A stretch of DNA of 6,757 bases, taken from assembly GCA_052387235.1 (NCBI GenBank), contig JBQTJJ010000018.1, forward strand, positions 1 to 6,757, in the 5' to 3' direction. The position numbers were made by a program, and so were the translations under genes. Below are positions 6,701 to 6,757 of this stretch, piece after piece (the first letter of the stretch is position 1; each line of letters opens with the position of its first letter). The notes under the pieces are model-generated. The model was not told the DNA's origin. It searched no databases and saw only the letters and a program-made list of their open reading frames with translations. Source of the stretch: JBQTJJ01 sp052387235. GTDB lineage: Bacteria > Actinomycetota > Acidimicrobiia > Acidimicrobiales > GCA-2861595.

Positions 6701-6757
6701 TCGCCGAGGATCCGGTCCACCTCACGGAGGTGGACGCTCCGCCCGACGAAGTCGTCG
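3727..6757 (-). CDS. Large AAA_16/STAND-type ATPase with helical repeats, 5' end outside window
   Basis: 1009 residues are visible and the start is missing. The frame is open to the right edge, where it encodes DDFVGRSVHLREV, the conserved FVGR entry of AAA_16/STAND P-loop domains. The first in-window GTG (6720) is therefore internal. Walker A is GEAGIGKT (visible residues 32-39), Walker B LLVLDDLHWAD (137-147), the sensor strand VLAVAYRDTD (167-176), the lid motif GRAGGNPLF (227-235) and the helical-domain hallmark FRFTHALARAAALEG (320-334). About residues 345-830 are Ala/Arg/Leu-rich helix pairs resembling TPR repeats. Such proteins act as ATP-dependent signal switches. The C-terminus is not a LuxR helix-turn-helix. 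It holds a module FRRTGDGWELAWAGTTVHV...KGLHDLARMLASPGREV (838-876), a charged helix that may form a coiled coil (about 903-944), and a closing segment ERARSSVTQRIREAVRLVERRHPE...VRTGAFCVYDP (959-1001) ending PVTWQL. I recall this ending from actinobacterial cyclase- and regulator-like ATPases. A missing N-terminal cyclase, kinase or DNA-binding domain cannot be excluded. It may be cotranscribed with the cupin and kinase genes, 79 bases downstream. Confidence 0.88.
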   Translation of the reverse strand, partial: DDFVGRSVHLREVDRILGEVERGRGGLLIVTGEAGIGKTRLCDEAVARARARGLAVASAACWESASVAGLWPWSQLLRRLLADRPSLVDGLGARRRWIDVVVGGAPAGEEDPDTARLEVADAVVDLLRAAGRDRAGLLVLDDLHWADAPSVRLLAAVTPALRSTPMVLAVAYRDTDVGGELSELLPHLLRHGSVVALEGLTPGEVAELMSATTGTVPDGGVVDALYGRAGGNPLFTRELVRFGLDTDALPPTVGATLGARIGRLSAGCRQTLTVAALAGDEFTPDLVALAAGAGPDEVLGAIDEAASARLVETGTGPGRFRFTHALARAAALEGIGLAQRVRLHASVGAALETLRARGLAVDAAALAHHFAAAAAVAGCAGRAVTWSMAAAAEAGRRTAYEEAARLLRQAVGALDLDPAAADRVEVLLALGDAEQRAGASDRARRAYREAARLAREGGLPLGLARAALGVGSGGGFEVVLADQEQIDLLEEALVATGDGHPALRSRLCGRLSIALTYGAGHHRRLDLADEAVELARASGDREALAWALAAYCDAISGPADLAARERAATEVVSLAQGLRDRRLELLGRRLRAMALLERGQTAGFDREVDDYAAVAGTLRQPLYLWLVPLWRAMRLGMAGQFDEADGLRREALALGERAGSANAALLCTIQDWCLRADRGRGHELPALLEGIADDGLESTTVVVSVSLSLAVAGRPEEARAVFEPVAGRVADVPVDSEWLPLLCQLAVLVDLIGGHRIAAWAYDALLPFRDQFAVEGIGCWCRGSAEEFLGLLALAQGRRANADRHLAAAAAADGAAGATVAALRAAARRAPGPGPGTFRRTGDGWELAWAGTTVHVPDRKGLHDLARMLASPGREVAALDLAGTPVVEGAGDEILDVAARHAYATRLRRIESELDESDGRADTARSARLAAERDALVDQLTAAYGLGGRSRRLGPSAAERARSSVTQRIREAVRLVERRHPEMAAHLRESVRTGAFCVYDPREPVTWQL

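Overview
The window is very GC-rich DNA with dense genes, short intergenic gaps and long spurious open frames on the opposite strands. In sampled 60-base lines I count about 67-68% GC in the first gene and 75-87% in the genes to its right. The gene families point to a high-GC actinobacterium: a DUF222/13E12-type HNH protein with an actinobacterial-type LexA box, and a long STAND-type ATPase with helical repeats. An Acidimicrobiia-like or other soil or metagenomic actinobacterium is a reasonable guess, but the lineage is inference. No rRNA, tRNA, CRISPR array or transposase gene was seen.

Layout, left to right: (1) a class I SAM-dependent methyltransferase on the + strand (96-917). (2) Converging on it with a 32-base gap, a DUF222 + HNH endonuclease-family gene on the - strand (2095 down to 950). 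(3) Its control region (about 2096-2163), an AT-richer island (45% GC over 2101-2160). This holds a sigma-70-like promoter, a near-perfect LexA/SOS box overlapping it, and a perfect 10-bp inverted repeat just upstream. (4) Three - strand genes read in the order ATPase, cupin, phosphotransferase: a very long AAA/STAND ATPase whose 5' end runs off the right edge (>6757 to 3727), a 125-residue cupin (3647-3270) and an APH-fold kinase (3273-2257). The last two overlap by the four bases ATGA.

How the genes may work together: the cupin and APH-fold kinase are almost certainly cotranscribed and translationally coupled. They may be read through from the ATPase gene, although an 8-bp stem hairpin sits in the 79-base gap between ATPase and cupin. 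The substrate of the kinase, the ligand of the cupin and the signal sensed by the ATPase cannot be read from sequence. The HNH gene appears to be a separate, DNA-damage-inducible unit with a leaderless mRNA. The methyltransferase is independent and has no readable substrate.

The most interesting items are the LexA-controlled leaderless promoter of the HNH gene, the recombinase-site-like or terminator-like inverted repeat beside it, and the non-LuxR C-terminal module of the ATPase. I do not see a clear new defence or biosynthetic system here.
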